Shown here piece by piece: positions 14,701-25,370 of a stretch of DNA of 64,000 nucleotides. The stretch is from contig CP034989.1 of assembly GCA_004026145.2 (NCBI GenBank), forward strand, positions 2,131,134-2,195,133, given 5' to 3'. A model generated the notes under the pieces. It saw only the letters and a list, made by a program, of their open reading frames with translations. It had not been told where the DNA came from and made no database searches. Both the position numbers and the translations under genes were made by a program. Position 1 is the first letter of the stretch. Every line of letters begins with the position of its first letter. This stretch comes from Takifugu bimaculatus (lineage: Eukaryota > Chordata > Actinopteri > Tetraodontiformes > Tetraodontidae).

Positions 14701-17700
14701 CAACCTCTAAACGGACATCACCTTTCCTTAAACAATGCTTTCCTTAAATTTGATCATCAAGCTGCTGCAGAGTTGTGCAAGCAGATAATCAAGTGATTAA
14801 AAAAAACACGACAAACTAAACAGCCGCCATGAAAAACCAGAGGGAAAGAAATGCACAGGAATCTCTTCCTTCTCAACCAGCGCTGCAACTATTAGGTTGA
14901 ATTATTTAAAAGAATGAAAACATTTCAGCGGCCAATGCAACTGCTGCACTTTCTCCACAACCCAACCTCATGCAAATGGGACTTTCAACACACCAAGGCC
15001 ACGCAAAGCCACCTGATAACAATGGAGACGCACAAATATATTGCATATTGTAAAACGACGTACATCTCCGAGAAATATGAAATCAGGATTACACAATCTA
15101 ACACAGAACAATAAACTGTAGAAATACAACTCAAGAGTGTGTAGGATAGAAACAACCTTTGTATTATCTCCTTTTTCAACACAATATCCCTCACAAATGT
15201 CACAACACACGCGCCACACATGCCTGTGCTGATGTCATTTTTTTTTTGCCTGGAGTACAGTCGATGATAAATTGAAACTAGCAGCCCCAGAAATAGACGT
15301 AGAGAATGGTTACATTTCAGGTGGGATGATTCATCCCAGGGACAAACCAAACCCAACAGAAAATAAGAAAGCCCGCTAGAAAAGAAATGCAAGGTGCATT
15401 TTGCTTTTGAGTAAGAAATTATTGAATGAGAGACTTTCTAAAGCTTAACTTTAATATGTATTAGTGTAACAGTCATAAGATGTACGAAGTGATGACAATG
15501 ACTCAATAGCTGGCAAAGCAGCATGTGGTGGTGTCCTATTCTATTTAATCTAATTCTGTGACAAAACTGCGCAGCAGGCCCAGATGGAAAGCGAAGAGAA
15601 GGACAGGAAAACATGGGCCAGTGTCCGAAAGTGGGAGTGAACCGAAAAGACAGAATAACAACAAAGCAGGGAGGGGAAAATTGGCAAGTTTGGGTAGAAG
15701 AAAAGTTAGGAGATAATGAATGTGAGCAGAGGGAAAGAACATTAGCTAAAGTCTTAGCAATGCAGCAAAAAAAGGCACTGATCAACGAAAATGGTGTTCA
15801 CTTTTCCTGATTCCACAAAGCAATGACGCAATGAAGTGCCTTCCCCCCATCTGAATAGCTGTGATCACGCACTTCAGCCTGAGAAATGTTAGACTGCCTT
15901 CCCTCCTTGTCAGTTTGGTATATTTTAGTCGCAGCATTGCCCACCCACGAGGCTGGCTGACACGAAGAAGCAGAATTTCCTGATGCCAGCCTTTATGCTA
16001 ACAACACTCCCACAGTTCTCGTGTATGCACAACACCTGGCTGTGTTACATATGTTTTGAAGTAGAATGAAATTTAAATAGAAATGATAACATTTCACTCT
16101 ACTAAAATAAGCATTGCATTCCAAGTATGGCAGAGCATGAGGAGGGTTGGAAGTGACACACCGTTTTGGTTTTAGGCCTCGAATGAAGTAGATGAGTTGC
16201 ACTAAAGTGCCAAAAGCAATTAATCACTGGAAGATATTTAGGTGTATTTTAATTTTTTGTCATCACTGACAAGATTTGAAAGTGTCAATAAGGAGTTTGC
16301 GGAAGATGGCGCTTCACTGACCACAATCATGAATCTGCAGCTAGCATGAAACATGACAATAGTCGTACCGGATCCTGCTCACAAACTGTTGCAGACAAGT
16401 GTAAACCTGTGAATAGAACAACCAGTTATTCTGGATTTATTTGAATAACGGAGACTCGCATTAAGCTCTGTGAAGACACGAGGAGCACAAGAGACAATGC
16501 TAGCAGTAGCAGGAGGTGAGCAAATGAAGGAACGGTGGAGGAAAGACGGGAGTGAGGGAGGAGATGCGATGTAAATTCCTCAGCGGGGACATGACACAGC
16601 CTGCATGTGTGTGGCTGCGCTGAGAAGTAACTTCATTTGATTTCCAACACAAAGATGATGGCAAAGGCAAAGAGATAAAGGACAGAAGGTAGGAGGGAGG
16701 GAGAGAGTGGAGGACCACTAGAGCTGACTCACCAAGCGCTGACGGAAATAGAAGAAGAAAGAGAATGAGTAAGAATGGGGGGAAAGGCGTGAGGGGAGAC
16801 AGAAGAAATGAAGGAGCGTGATGGGATAATGAATGTATAAAATGAAAATGACGCCTGGGGGTAAATGGTTGTGAACTGTCTCCAGGAATGAAAGGAAATG
16901 AAAAGTGAAAAAGAGAGAACGCATCCGCGTTTTTCCTCAGCAAGAAAATATTCTTGCGTGTGTCAGCATGTGTATCCATTCACTATAACGCACAGCTGGA
17001 GATGAGCATGTATACATGTTCCTAGAGGTGTCAGGAGGCCACACATATGCGATTTACCAATCATCCCTTCTTTTGTCGTCTCGTATTAGCGTCAGACTGA
17101 ATGAGGGCATCTTTAATTCCCATATTCATGGATGCGCACACACGGGCAGAGACATTCCAAATACCTAAAGCAGCAACAATGGCTGTAAATCTTTGTTGGA
17201 TGGGCTTGGAATGGCTTTCAACAATAATTGCTTTCCACCAGGAACCAGTGCAGCGAAGAGTGAACCCTGTGTGGTTTGAAGACTGCAGCGTGTCAGGTCC
17301 CTTTGAGGCAGCAAGTGTGCGTGCACGTCATCGCTTGTATAATGCTCCGGCCTCGTGCCAGCTGTATCCTTGTTTTCCAGATGGCTTCGGAACAACCAGG
17401 CAAAAGTCCCGAAACCAGTCACCCCGCTTTCAGATAACACATCTTTAAAGATTTCCTTTTCAGCCACAGAACTGGAACGTTACACATGGAGGTGTGATTT
17501 TTAACAATTGACAAAGCAGCATACGAAGGAGGAATAACATAAATAAATAACATAATGTCATTTTAGATTTAGAATAAAAGTCAAAGATAGAATAAAATAA
17601 AGGGTCACGTTAGTGATGATGATTCATCCTATGCGTCAACATGACATAAACATCCAGTCATAGAAAGACTAAAGCGCACCTGCGTTTCCTCCTGGACCGC

Positions 17701-20324
17701 TCGGTATTGTTCCTTCCACACGGCAACTTTTGTTGCTTCATCCTTCCTTAATGCTCTCTCTTTCTTCAGCTCTGGACTCCAAAAGGTCTTAATGGAATTC
17801 ATGGAGGAGCTCAACTTGGACTCTTTAGCCTCCAGCTAAAACATAAAATATTCAAAGTAATCATGTGATTAGATACGTGTCTGTTTAGGTTTTAATGCCG
17901 TGCAGCATTTGACGTGGGAACACCATGAAACGGAATCATATTTGATATTTGTTCACTTACTTCTCTTCGCAGTAGCTCATTTTCTCGAAGTACTTCCCTT
18001 AACTGTGTCTGTAGATCTGACATTGCTCCATCTCTAGCCTGAGAACACAAGAAAGCCACAATAGTTTGAGCGGAGTCATTTTTTGTTTCGAGGCTTTTTT
18101 TGTGTGTTTAGAAGCTGATGATGGAGTTGATAAACATGTTAAATTTGTAAATTCTGAAGGCTTTAACTCTGAAAAAATGGCCACCAGACTCCCTCAACAT
18201 CACAGATACTAGAGCATGAGACCTTTAATCTCAGGGTCATGGGTTCAAGTCCCATGTTGGGCATGATGCTTTCTGAAGCTCAGTCAAGTTGCAAGGACAG
18301 CAGAGTCCCGCAGCATCGTTGATCTCATATTACAAAATAGGCTGTCTTTTAAAAGCCTGACTGGCTCAAATGACCAATGAAATGTCATGAATCTGCACAA
18401 CGATTTTGTGTTCCTCACTACGATTTTGTGTTCTCCACGCCGTAAGCCCACATTACTTGTTAGAGTTGCAATTATAGAGGGCTTTTAATTTGCGAAAAAT
18501 GCCCGGCTAGCTCAGTCGGTAGAGCATGAGACTCTTAATCTCAGGGTCGTGGGTTCGAGCCCCACGTTGGGCGCCATGTTTTCAGAACATGAATCCACAA
18601 GAGAAGTTCTTTCTTACCTCCTTAAACCCCCAGGACCTTCTTTCAAATCGAGCTGTTAGTAGTTCATAAAGTTGCAAATTCAGAGGGCTTTCGTTTTGAG
18701 AACATGCCTGGCTAGCTCAGATGGTAGAGCATGAGACTTTTAATCTCAGGGTCATGGGTTCAAGTCCCATGTTGGGCATGATGCTTACTGAAGCTCAGTC
18801 AACTTGCAAGGACAGCAGAGCCCTGCAGCATCATTGATCTCCTTTGGATTGTGTCAAAATAGAAAAATATTACAAAATAGGCTGTCTTGTAAAAGCCTGA
18901 GTGGCTCAAATGACCAATGAAATCTCATGAATCCGCTCTATTTTGTGTTCTGCACACCTTAAGCCCACATTACTTGATAGAGTTGCGATTTTAGAGGGTT
19001 TTTAATTTCCAAGGAAAGGCCCGGCTAGCTCAGTCGGTAGAGCATGAGACTCTTAATCTCAGGGTCGTGGGTTCGAGCCCCATGTTGGGTGATATGTTTT
19101 CAGAACATGAATCCACAAGAGACATGACTTCTTACCAAATTATACCCCCAGGAGCTTCTTTCAAATTTAGCCTTTAGTAGTTCATAAAGTTGCGAATTCA
19201 GAGGGCTTTGACTTTACCAGCATGCCTGGCTAGCTCAGATGGTAGAGCATGAGACTTTTAATCTCAGGGTCATGGGTTCAAGTCCCATGTTGGGCATGAT
19301 GCTTTCTGAAGCTAAGTCAAGTTGCAATGACAGCAGAGTCCCACAGCATCATTGATCATTGATTTTGATTGTGTCAAATCAGTCGAGACTCTTAATTTCA
19401 GGGTCGTGGGTTTGAGCCCCACGTTGGGCGACATGTTTTCAGAACATGAATCTGCATCAATGGTTGCCCCTCAATGCATTGAAACACAAATCTGTGGTTA
19501 TCTAATAAACCCCCAGGCGCTCATTTCAGCCTTTTGTCGTCGATAAAGCTGTGAGTTCACAGCTGTTTTTAGACCATAGTAGTTAGCGATGAAATGAGAG
19601 CGGTTTTGCTTGCATAAAATGTAGGGTCCTGGGTCGGAGCCCCACATTAGGCAAGACCCCTCAAAACCCCTCCAAGGATGCAAAACTTAAGCAATGTGTC
19701 AATAAAGAAAATTGCCACCAGTTGAATTGTATGTGCTGTATCTGATCTTTTAACATGCATTATTTCCACTATTTAAATATTCCAACCCCAACTTTGCCCT
19801 CGAAAGCAGCTACAAAAAGAGGAATGTGTGTTCCTCACCTGTCTCATGGAGTGTGGAACAGTAGCCGCCTGTGAAGTCTGACTTTGCATCTCCCCTCCAA
19901 ATGCTATTGCATCACTGGGCACGACTGCTCCGCTGTTGATGTTCGGGCTGCTTCCAATGATGGCCGCCCTGACCCCAGAGGGGACCCTGAACCCAGCCCT
20001 GCCCAGAGTCATGGTGCTTTTGGGCAGTGAGGGATTCAGTCCACTGCCCAAACTTCCAATGCCAACAGGGTCTTCAGCTGTGTCGGTAAAGTAAGTAGGA
20101 CCACCGGCAGCGTAGGCAGCATTCATAGACTGAATGTTTTCCATAGAGAGGGTTTTACCCGAGCCGGTGAGGCCTCCAGTGGAGCTGCTGCTGCTGTTTC
20201 TTCGATGTCCAAGGCGCGGGGAGCGAGGGAGGCGAGGGGACCGGCCAGGACTACCTGACCCCGACCCATTTCCATTGGATCCAACAACCTCCAGCTTTGA
20301 GATGGAACGGGAGCTACCGTACAT
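642..20324 (-). CDS. erc1: erc1 (ELKS/RAB6-interacting/CAST family member 1), 12 coding exons, 3' end outside window
   Basis: Large coiled-coil scaffold of the presynaptic active zone and of cortical adhesion/secretion sites. The family binds RIM, liprin-alpha, Rab6 and, for ERC1, the IKK complex (established knowledge). Twelve exons join without any frame conflict into 696 codons: residues 1-162 are a low-complexity Ser/Gly/Pro-rich head starting MYGSSRSIS with repeated SPR motifs and the family segment KTLSMENIQS; the rest is almost continuous heptad coiled coil. The piece KKERALRKDEATKVAVWKEQ resembles ERC1 more than ERC2. About 400 C-terminal residues, including the family's terminal GIWA PDZ ligand, must lie beyond base 1. 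The genomic span is about 24 kb if the CpG-rich region near 25 kb is its promoter. Which fish ohnolog (erc1a or erc1b) cannot be decided here. Confidence 0.95.
2217..2354 (-). CDS. erc1: erc1 coding exon 11
   Basis: 138 nt, 46 codons, phase 0, starting IENLQDQLKDKEKQLSGLKD and ending EEALAEK. It is too short to be seen as a long ORF and was found from the ERC alignment. Acceptor ATATAG, donor GTACAC. Confidence 0.93.
2707..2742. repeat. (GT)18 microsatellite
   Basis: Uninterrupted GT in an erc1 intron. Confidence 0.95.
3856..4023 (-). CDS. erc1: erc1 coding exon 10 (GC donor)
   Basis: 168 nt, 56 codons, phase 0, starting VDALRLRLEEKES and ending KERKVNVLQKK. The donor is GC (AAG followed by GCAAGA), not GT. 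The length and the uninterrupted match to exon 11 make this the only reasonable junction. GC-AG introns are a recognised minority class processed by the major spliceosome. Confidence 0.93.
4138..4305 (-). CDS. erc1: erc1 coding exon 9
   Basis: 168 nt, 56 codons, phase 0, with KLETLTNQFSDSKQH and LAAKEQRAAILQTE. Acceptor CTGTCAG, donor GTACAG. Confidence 0.95.
5226..5318 (-). CDS. erc1: erc1 coding exon 8 (ERC1-type insert exon)
   Basis: 93 nt, 31 codons, phase 0, beginning VEQLKDELTQNQSENEELRK. This segment is present in long ERC1 and largely lacking in ERC2, so it is a candidate cassette region. The donor GTAAGA gives a 31-codon exon ending in Gly, as in human ERC1; an alternative donor (GTGTCT) lies 9 nt earlier. 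The sequence diverges clearly from mammals apart from VEQLK-EL. Confidence 0.88.
5618..5773 (-). CDS. erc1: erc1 coding exon 7
   Basis: 156 nt, 52 codons, phase 0. It includes DAKISSLERGMRELEEEV and EVYRSHSKFMKNK, near-identical to vertebrate ERC1. Acceptor TGTCAG, donor GTGTCG. Confidence 0.95.
6055..6068 (+). promoter_or_regulatory. CTCF-like motif in erc1 intron
   Basis: CCACTAGATGGCGC on the plus strand matches the CTCF core. It is oriented towards the minus-strand copy at 26201-26215. Weaker CTAGTGG relatives occur at 3727, 5467, 8145, 54105 and 57536. Confidence 0.35.
6217..6291 (-). CDS. erc1: erc1 coding exon 6
   Basis: 75 nt, 25 codons, phase 0, reading ELHRRYEAAPESTKTKALQT then VIEMK. 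Acceptor CCCCCAG, donor GTAAAT. An open frame continues from the upstream intron into this exon, but that part is low-complexity Pro/Ser/His sequence and is not taken as coding. Confidence 0.93.
6292..8474 (-). other. erc1 intron 5 with purine-rich tract
   Basis: On the plus strand 6340-6720 is strongly purine-rich, with irregular GGATGGA/GGGAGG-like units, so the minus strand gives a long but low-complexity Pro/Ser/His frame. The remaining 1.7 kb is AT-rich and shows nothing else. Confidence 0.7.
8475..8646 (-). CDS. erc1: erc1 coding exon 5
   Basis: 172 nt: one base completing the split Arg codon, then 57 codons beginning DESIKKLLEMLQSKGL, a family hallmark. Acceptor ACAACAG. The donor GTGTGG is weak, but the exon length and the phase-0 junction with exon 6 support it. 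Confidence 0.93.
8727..8983 (-). CDS. erc1: erc1 coding exon 4
   Basis: 257 nt; begins in phase 0 and ends two bases into an Arg codon. It encodes MQALQDELRIQRDLNQLLQ, a less conserved stretch, then MTEENFLRLHGEYERQ and KELFLLRKTLEEMELRI. Acceptor CTGCAG, donor GTAAAG. Confidence 0.95.
10386..10725. repeat. compound CA / CACGCAGG-type microsatellite
   Basis: Runs of CA interrupted by CG and by GGCAGG units (ACACACAGGCAGGC-like blocks around 10630-10725). It yields false long frames on both strands. Confidence 0.9.
10740..11240. repeat. purine-only minisatellite (AGAAG)n and (GAGGA)n
   Basis: Nearly pure purine on the plus strand in two parts: 10740-10900 irregular, and 11013-11240 regular AGAAG then GAGGA pentamers. 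A CT-rich unit (10920-10980) interrupts it. Confidence 0.9.
17680..17835 (-). CDS. erc1: erc1 coding exon 3
   Basis: 156 nt, 52 codons, phase 0. Acceptor TTTTAG, donor GTGCGC. It carries the highly conserved SMNSIKTFWSPELKKERALR block. The next exon lies 8.7 kb away across the largest resolved intron. Confidence 0.95.
17961..18038 (-). CDS. erc1: erc1 coding exon 2
   Basis: 78 nt, 26 codons, phase 0 at both ends, too short for a simple ORF scan. It reads ARDGAMSDLQTQLREVLREN and continues ELLRRE, matching the family segment that directly follows the head domain. Acceptor ...TCTCAG, donor GTAAGT. It starts the coiled-coil region. Confidence 0.93.
18208..18263 (+). pseudogene. 5'-truncated tRNA-Lys fragment
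   Basis: Matches the last 55 or so bases of the TTT-type copies (anticodon arm to 3' end) but lacks the acceptor 5' strand and the D arm. Its anticodon loop has an extra C change (GAGACCTTTAATCTC). Confidence 0.8.
18501..18573 (+). tRNA. tRNA-Lys (CTT), canonical
   Basis: 73-nt cloverleaf identical, as far as can be recalled, to the standard vertebrate tRNA-Lys-CTT. Acceptor stem GCCCGGC with GTTGGGC, A box TAGCTCAGTCGG, B box GGTTCGAGCCC, anticodon CTT at 18534-18536, discriminator G. A TTTT run at 18579-18582 can terminate Pol III. It looks functional. Confidence 0.95.
18706..18778 (+). tRNA. tRNA-Lys (TTT)-like copy
   Basis: 73 nt with anticodon TTT at 18739-18741, an intact A box (TAGCTCAGATGG) and B box (GGTTCAAGTCC), and paired stems with G-U wobbles (GCCTGGC with GTTGGGC). 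Its body is the CTT type, not the usual vertebrate Lys-TTT sequence, so it looks like an anticodon-shifted CTT relative. No TTTT terminator follows closely; it could be a pseudogene. Confidence 0.7.
19019..19091 (+). tRNA. tRNA-Lys (CTT), second copy with two wobble changes
   Basis: Same 73-nt structure, anticodon CTT at 19052-19054. It differs from the first copy near the 3' end: a T-stem base (CCCAT for CCCAC) and acceptor base 72 (T for C). Both changes leave G-U pairs. TTTT follows within 10 nt. Probably usable, but beginning to drift. Confidence 0.85.
19224..19296 (+). tRNA. tRNA-Lys (TTT)-like copy 2
   Basis: Identical in sequence to the 18706 copy, 518 bp downstream, anticodon TTT at 19257-19259. 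Downstream there is only TTT, so Pol III termination is doubtful. Confidence 0.7.
19378..19430 (+). pseudogene. 5'-truncated tRNA-Lys (CTT) fragment
   Basis: Anticodon arm (GAGACTCTTAATTTC, now mispaired), variable loop, T arm and 3' acceptor strand remain; the D arm and 5' strand are deleted. Confidence 0.8.
19621..19653 (+). pseudogene. T-arm remnant of tRNA-Lys
   Basis: About 33 bases resembling the variable loop, T arm and 3' strand (GGGTCGGAGCCCCACATTAG). This is the most decayed member of the cluster. Confidence 0.5.
19839..20324 (-). CDS. erc1: erc1 coding exon 1 (start codon exon)
   Basis: 486 nt, 162 codons, ending in phase 0 at ATGAGACAG followed by GTGAGG. The ATG at 20322-20324 gives MYGSS, the conserved ERC N-terminus. 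It encodes the basic SPGRSPRLPRSPRLGHRR region and the STMTLGR and GSSPNI family motifs. It is longer than human ERC1 in this head, through Gly/Ser expansions. Two possible acceptors for the 5'UTR part of this exon are at about 20450 (TTTTAG then GTCACA) and 20512 (CTTCAG then GATTAG). Confidence 0.95.
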
Positions 20325-21447
20325 GGTCAGAGAATATGATGTATACAGGAGTCTGATTCAAGCTAACAAGTTCAGCTGTTTAAAAAGGCATTTCAGCTGT
20401 AGTCGTTTGTGACTTCATTTATCCTGGAGCAGTGAAGACGGAGCTGTGACCTAAAAGGTAATCAACAACCTCTCTGTAAACATGGCATCAGATAAAAGGC
20501 AGCCAGCTAATCCTGAAGACAAGTGACGAAGAGATCATCTGAAAAAAAAGAGCAAAGAGACAAAGAGTGATTGGGTTAGCGCGATGATTTTGATTGGATT
20601 CAATCTGTGAAATAGATTTATTTAATTTTACTGCAATTTGAGAACAGAAAGGCATCAAAATGAGACATTTAGTTGGTTTAGAGGCATCGATGTACTCAAA
20701 ACCCTGCAGTACTCATGCACTCCCTCCCAGGATGAACTGGTGCGTTGGTGATCCAAGAGGCTGGATCACACTAGTGATCACGCCATCTGATCATTCTACA
20801 GTTATTCAGATAAAATAGATCCCATCAGACAATCAATCACCTGATTTGAAATTCAGACAAATAGGTTTGATTGTTGCTGCAATAATCCCATTCCACTCAA
20901 ATAGAAAGCTATTTGCATTTTCTAAATGTATATATCAATCATTAATTTTGGATAAAAATATGGTAAGAACAAAATAATACAAGTAAAAATGAATGGATAT
21001 GAGCCATACAGTTGAAAATGTTACGTTATAGCACGTTAGTAGCATTCAAGTAATTTATTCGTTGAAATCATTAGCATAATTGATGTAAACCTGCTTATTT
21101 GTTCATTCCCGGGAGATTGCTCCACTTTCCCAGGCAAAAAGAAAAATACCAACAGTTTGCATAGAGCTAAAAGGTAAACTGTACAAAAGAAATGACCCGA
21201 CTGTACATGAAACCCACACCTGGTCCGAAACAGCCCCAGACCCTGCCTTTTGCATGGTTGCGTGCACAACTGAACACAATCCCACGCGACAATGGAGACA
21301 AAGAGAGGTGGCGAAGAAGGATTCGCATTTACAAACGACACACTTACGGATTCACTCGTGGACATTTAAAGTCATCATCGAGGGAGTGATCGCGGTCACA
21401 CACACGGTTCCCCTAATGGCTAATTTAAAATAAATACAATATATGTT

Positions 21448-21495
<48 letters not shown>

Positions 21496-24400
21496 CTGTG
21501 TCTGGACCTGCTGACCTGTATATAATCTACTGTATATGTTCACGTCCCAATTCTCTCATGATGATCAAACTCATTCACTATCTCTAGATTCTTGACAACC
21601 CTTTATTTAACTATAATTTCACATGACTTTATTTTAAACTGTCTAATTTTTATTTTTGGCTTTTGCCACTTCACCCTCTGCTATTATCAAGAGAACAGGA
21701 GGTCGATCGTCAATCAAATCATCCCTGTTGCTGTTGTCATTGTGTTTTGTTGGGGTTTTTTTTGCAGAGAGAGTGGGGATAATAAATACATTTGCACTTT
21801 TGCTTATCTTTATTTTTAGAGTCACTGTGAGCTGGAGCTTATCTCCACATGCAGTGGGGCAAGAGAGGGGGTCTCAACACAGCGCTACACAACAACACTG
21901 CTTTTATATTTTTATTGGCTGAAGGATTTCACAGAAACCACAACATGGAACCCTTTTGTAACAGTTTGAGGCTGCATGAATAAACCAGCATCCCCCACAG
22001 GTTGGGTCTTTATTTGGGGTGGTGAGGGATTCTAAGAGAGAGGAAGGTAAGAGACACAGCAAACCAGAGAGCCATTGAAAATAATATTAACCTCAAGGTT
22101 GGGATAATGTGAACCCAGCACTATGGCAAATAGATTTCAAAGAAAACCTCTCTGGGAAACAAAAAGAGAGGCCAGGTCGGAATCACGAGGGTGATAAAAC
22201 AAGACTGTCGTAGGTGATTAGCTTAGCTCCCTTTAATCGCTTACTGTATTGGACCTATCAAAATAAATATCCTCAGAGCACAATGCGTACTTAAGCAGAT
22301 CCTGAAAAGTGAACCTAAGAACAAAAATAACCTCCCTTTTTGTCCACAAAACCCTCCACAGGAAACACCGTTACACACAACGCCCTGCGTTTCATCCTCT
22401 GCCTCCCTCTTCTCACTAACAGCTCTGCTATATGTCTTTTTCTCCACATTTAATGTCGCTCTGAAGCCAGATTATCAGGGAAAATCTCTGCAGTGGAATG
22501 GCGAGCACTTCCAACCAGTATCTCTCAGAATTTTAGTTATTCTCACAAAAAAGGCAGGATTATTGTTCCATTCAATGCCATCTCCATAGAAATGTTGCCT
22601 ACTGCTGTTAATTTACTAACACAACAGAGCAGGAAGCCTGATTACAAACCCTAATCCCTAATTTCCCTCCTCGTCTCTCGCTCGCCTCCACGATGCGTTC
22701 ACTTCCTCCGTCTATCTGTTTATTCATCAACATTCCCAAAGGTGTTCGACCATGTTCTATTTATGTGACAACCCTACATCTGTCACCCCGCACAAAGCGA
22801 CACACCTCCACAGCCAATGCTCGACCTATACTTAGCCTGTGTTCCAGTGCTAGCTTTTTATAAAAGTTTGGAGAAAAAAACCCCAACAAGCATCATCTGG
22901 ATTCTGAATGTCATCATTCTCCTTTACTCCATATTCCTGCCAGGCCTGCTGTGACATGATGTGGCCAGAAAGGACTCTGGTGCTGTCTGGGGTTACACGG
23001 CTCACGGCTGTCTGGCTGAGTCTTTGCTGAAAGTCAAGCAGACAGCCCCGCTGAACGGAAAATAGCTCGTTGCGGATCGTCCAAGGACATCCACCAGTTT
23101 AGCTTTCTCAGTGGTTGCTGTACGAGAGAGGCAGGGCACATTTATCTAGATGCTCCTCACGACCGTAACGTTTGAGAAAAACGCAACACCTGAAACAGGC
23201 AAGTATCAAAATATTTTATGCTGAGTATCGTGCATTTCCCAGGTCTCACTGTTAACTCATATTTCCAGGGCACATTTGTAATAAAATGGGATTAATATAA
23301 CTTTCCTAAAGCCCCCACCTGGGTGGTTTAGTAAAAAGTAGTGTAGCAATCAGGATGGATGGGTACTTACCTTCTTTTACTTGTATTTGGGCAAACTAGG
23401 ACTCATGCAGCCTGGCTGCACAGTGCACAGATCATGCACCTTTGTGGTTTTGAGTAACAACAGGTCATTAGCGGTTCAGTGAAGCTCCACAGACAAAAGT
23501 TATTGTTTTCATGTCTGGGCGAGGCAGTGAGGATAAATTAAAACATCAGGTGGCGCCGAATTATGGGTTATTATTTGAAGTGGGACACATGAAAGGCAAT
23601 TTGCACAGCAGACTGGTCATATTTGATTTGAAGAAAAAGCCTTTTGTACAGGAAATCAGCACCGCCTTCAAATTAAATAAAAATGTATGTGACTACACTT
23701 GAGAGGGGAAATACAGGTATGAACATTCACTGTGATACTTGTAACGGTGCCCTTACCAGTCCTCCCAGTGATCAGACTTCTAACACCATTCAGAAACTGG
23801 AAAGCACAGCACAGATAAGAGTGAGATAGCATCAGCTCCAGTCTATTGTGCAGCACAGGAAATTAATCCGAGATGCAGGCTGGGCAAACAAAAAGTGCAA
23901 ACACTGACTCACACATCCATGTCCAGACACACATTAATACACCAGAGGTGCCATGATATTATTAAACACATACTGACTGCAACAAATATCAACCCGTGCC
24001 GTTGGGACTTCAGAATTAACAGAGTTAGCTGTGCACAAAAGTAATTCTGGGCTGTGCCGGCAAAGGGAAACAAAAGGGAAAGTTAATTTACCAACTTAAA
24101 AGAGAGGTAAAGTGAATCAGTGTCAGGACCTAGAAACACCCGACAAAAGTATGATTACATTTGAGTTCCTATATGATGACACACAGAGCACACACGATCA
24201 TCCAAAGGATCAGAAGTCCACAGAGACAAATAGACGATATGCAAACATCGAAGGACAATTATTGGAGGTAAAAGCAAATAAATGGGGGGGTGGGGGGGCA
24301 GGAGAGCCTTTAAAACAAAGTGTTCAGCCAAGCTGTCCTGAGGTGTTCAGAGGCGCGTCCATGTGCCGAGGGTGGAAATAATGAGGGAAACAATGTCCCC

Positions 24401-24984
24401 TTCTTCATCCCACCCATGTCTCTTTCTGTCTCTGGCCATGGGACATTACTGGGAATTTCATCCCTGCTCCTTTAACGGAGTAACGTCAGATTTTCTTCTG
24501 TCTGTGCGCTGTGCTGTGCTGTGCTGACAAGCATTCGGCCTGGAAAATGTTGTTAGTTGCATGCAATCTGTCAAGTGGAAAGGAAAGAACGTTAACAGCC
24601 CCGTGCGCGCAATCCGCACATCAAAATGCGCATGAAAGTAGTTGACCTGCATGACAACAGGAGCAACGAAGTTAAGGAATAAATCTAAGAGCATTGTGTC
24701 ACCATCCTCTCTCCGGCGGACATCTGACAATCGTTTCACAGGTACAGATGAGTGACACGTTGTTATTAACCCGTTATTACTATTGGAGGGGATTTAATCC
24801 CGCACCTAAGCGATGGGGTCAACGCAACTGCACCAAAAGCTGGTCATAATTATATTTTAGGCTCCTCTTGGTCCCCGTCACGCAAAACACGGAGCGTGTC
24901 ACACATGGGTGTTTAGCAGCCGTGCGTTTAAACACACGAACGTACGCGCACGCACCTACGACTGCCAGCTAACTTTCAATACTC
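20325..24984 (-). other. probable 5'UTR intron of erc1
   Basis: Between the ATG exon and the CpG-rich promoter region. It holds a GT repeat at 21457-21490. No ORF here resembles a known protein. The short plus-strand frame at 24112-24381 shows no domain and is not called. Confidence 0.6.
21457..21490. repeat. (GT)17 microsatellite
   Basis: Uninterrupted GT in the presumed 5'UTR intron of erc1. Confidence 0.95.
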
Positions 24985-25370
24985 ACCGCGGCTGTTTACG
25001 TCGCCCGGCCACGGTCGCTCAGTCAGCCCAGAAAAGGCTACCCGACTATCGTCTCCACCGGTCCTGCCGACGTCTTAAGTGACGCTACGTTGCGTAACCG
25101 GATCGAAGCGCTCCGTTCGAGGGTTGCCGTCCCGTTTTGTGTGCGTGTGCGTGTGCGTGCGTGTGTGTGTGTGTGTGTGTCGGTCTCCGTGCCGACGGGC
25201 TGCCTCCTCCGTCTCTTTCCCTCCTTCCAGTCTCCGACGGTTACGCCACTGGTGGCTTCCCCCAGCGCTCGAGACGCGCTCGTGACGTCACGACGCAGGG
25301 ACGGCTGGGCGCGCTCTCTCGACGCGCGCGCTCCCGCTCTCACAGGCAACCGACCTACATTCGAGCCTAT
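24880..25370 (-). promoter_or_regulatory. CpG-rich promoter region with non-coding first exon of erc1
   Basis: CpG density rises sharply here against an AT-rich background. On the minus strand GCCGCG is followed by GTGAGTATT, a strong donor, so a 5'UTR exon would end at 24987. It precedes the erc1 ATG exon by 4.7 kb in the right orientation, and no other gene start was recognised nearby. The TSS position is not determinable by eye. Confidence 0.6.

Larger units (their letters stand above)
8984..17679 (-). other. erc1 intron 3, 8.7 kb
   Basis: The largest resolved intron. It holds CA/CG-rich compound microsatellites (10386-10725), a long purine-only minisatellite (10740-11240), short GT/CA runs near 11453-11474, 13121-13182 and 9563-9588, and a pyrimidine-rich stretch at about 13980-14280. 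No exon matching an ERC segment is missing between exons 3 and 4, and no other gene was recognised. Confidence 0.75.
18039..19838 (-). other. erc1 intron 1 (coding), hosting a tRNA-Lys cluster
   Basis: 1.8-kb intron. About 1.1 kb consists of 518-bp tandem units, each with one CTT-type and one TTT-type tRNA-Lys sequence on the plus strand, antisense to erc1. Confidence 0.85.
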
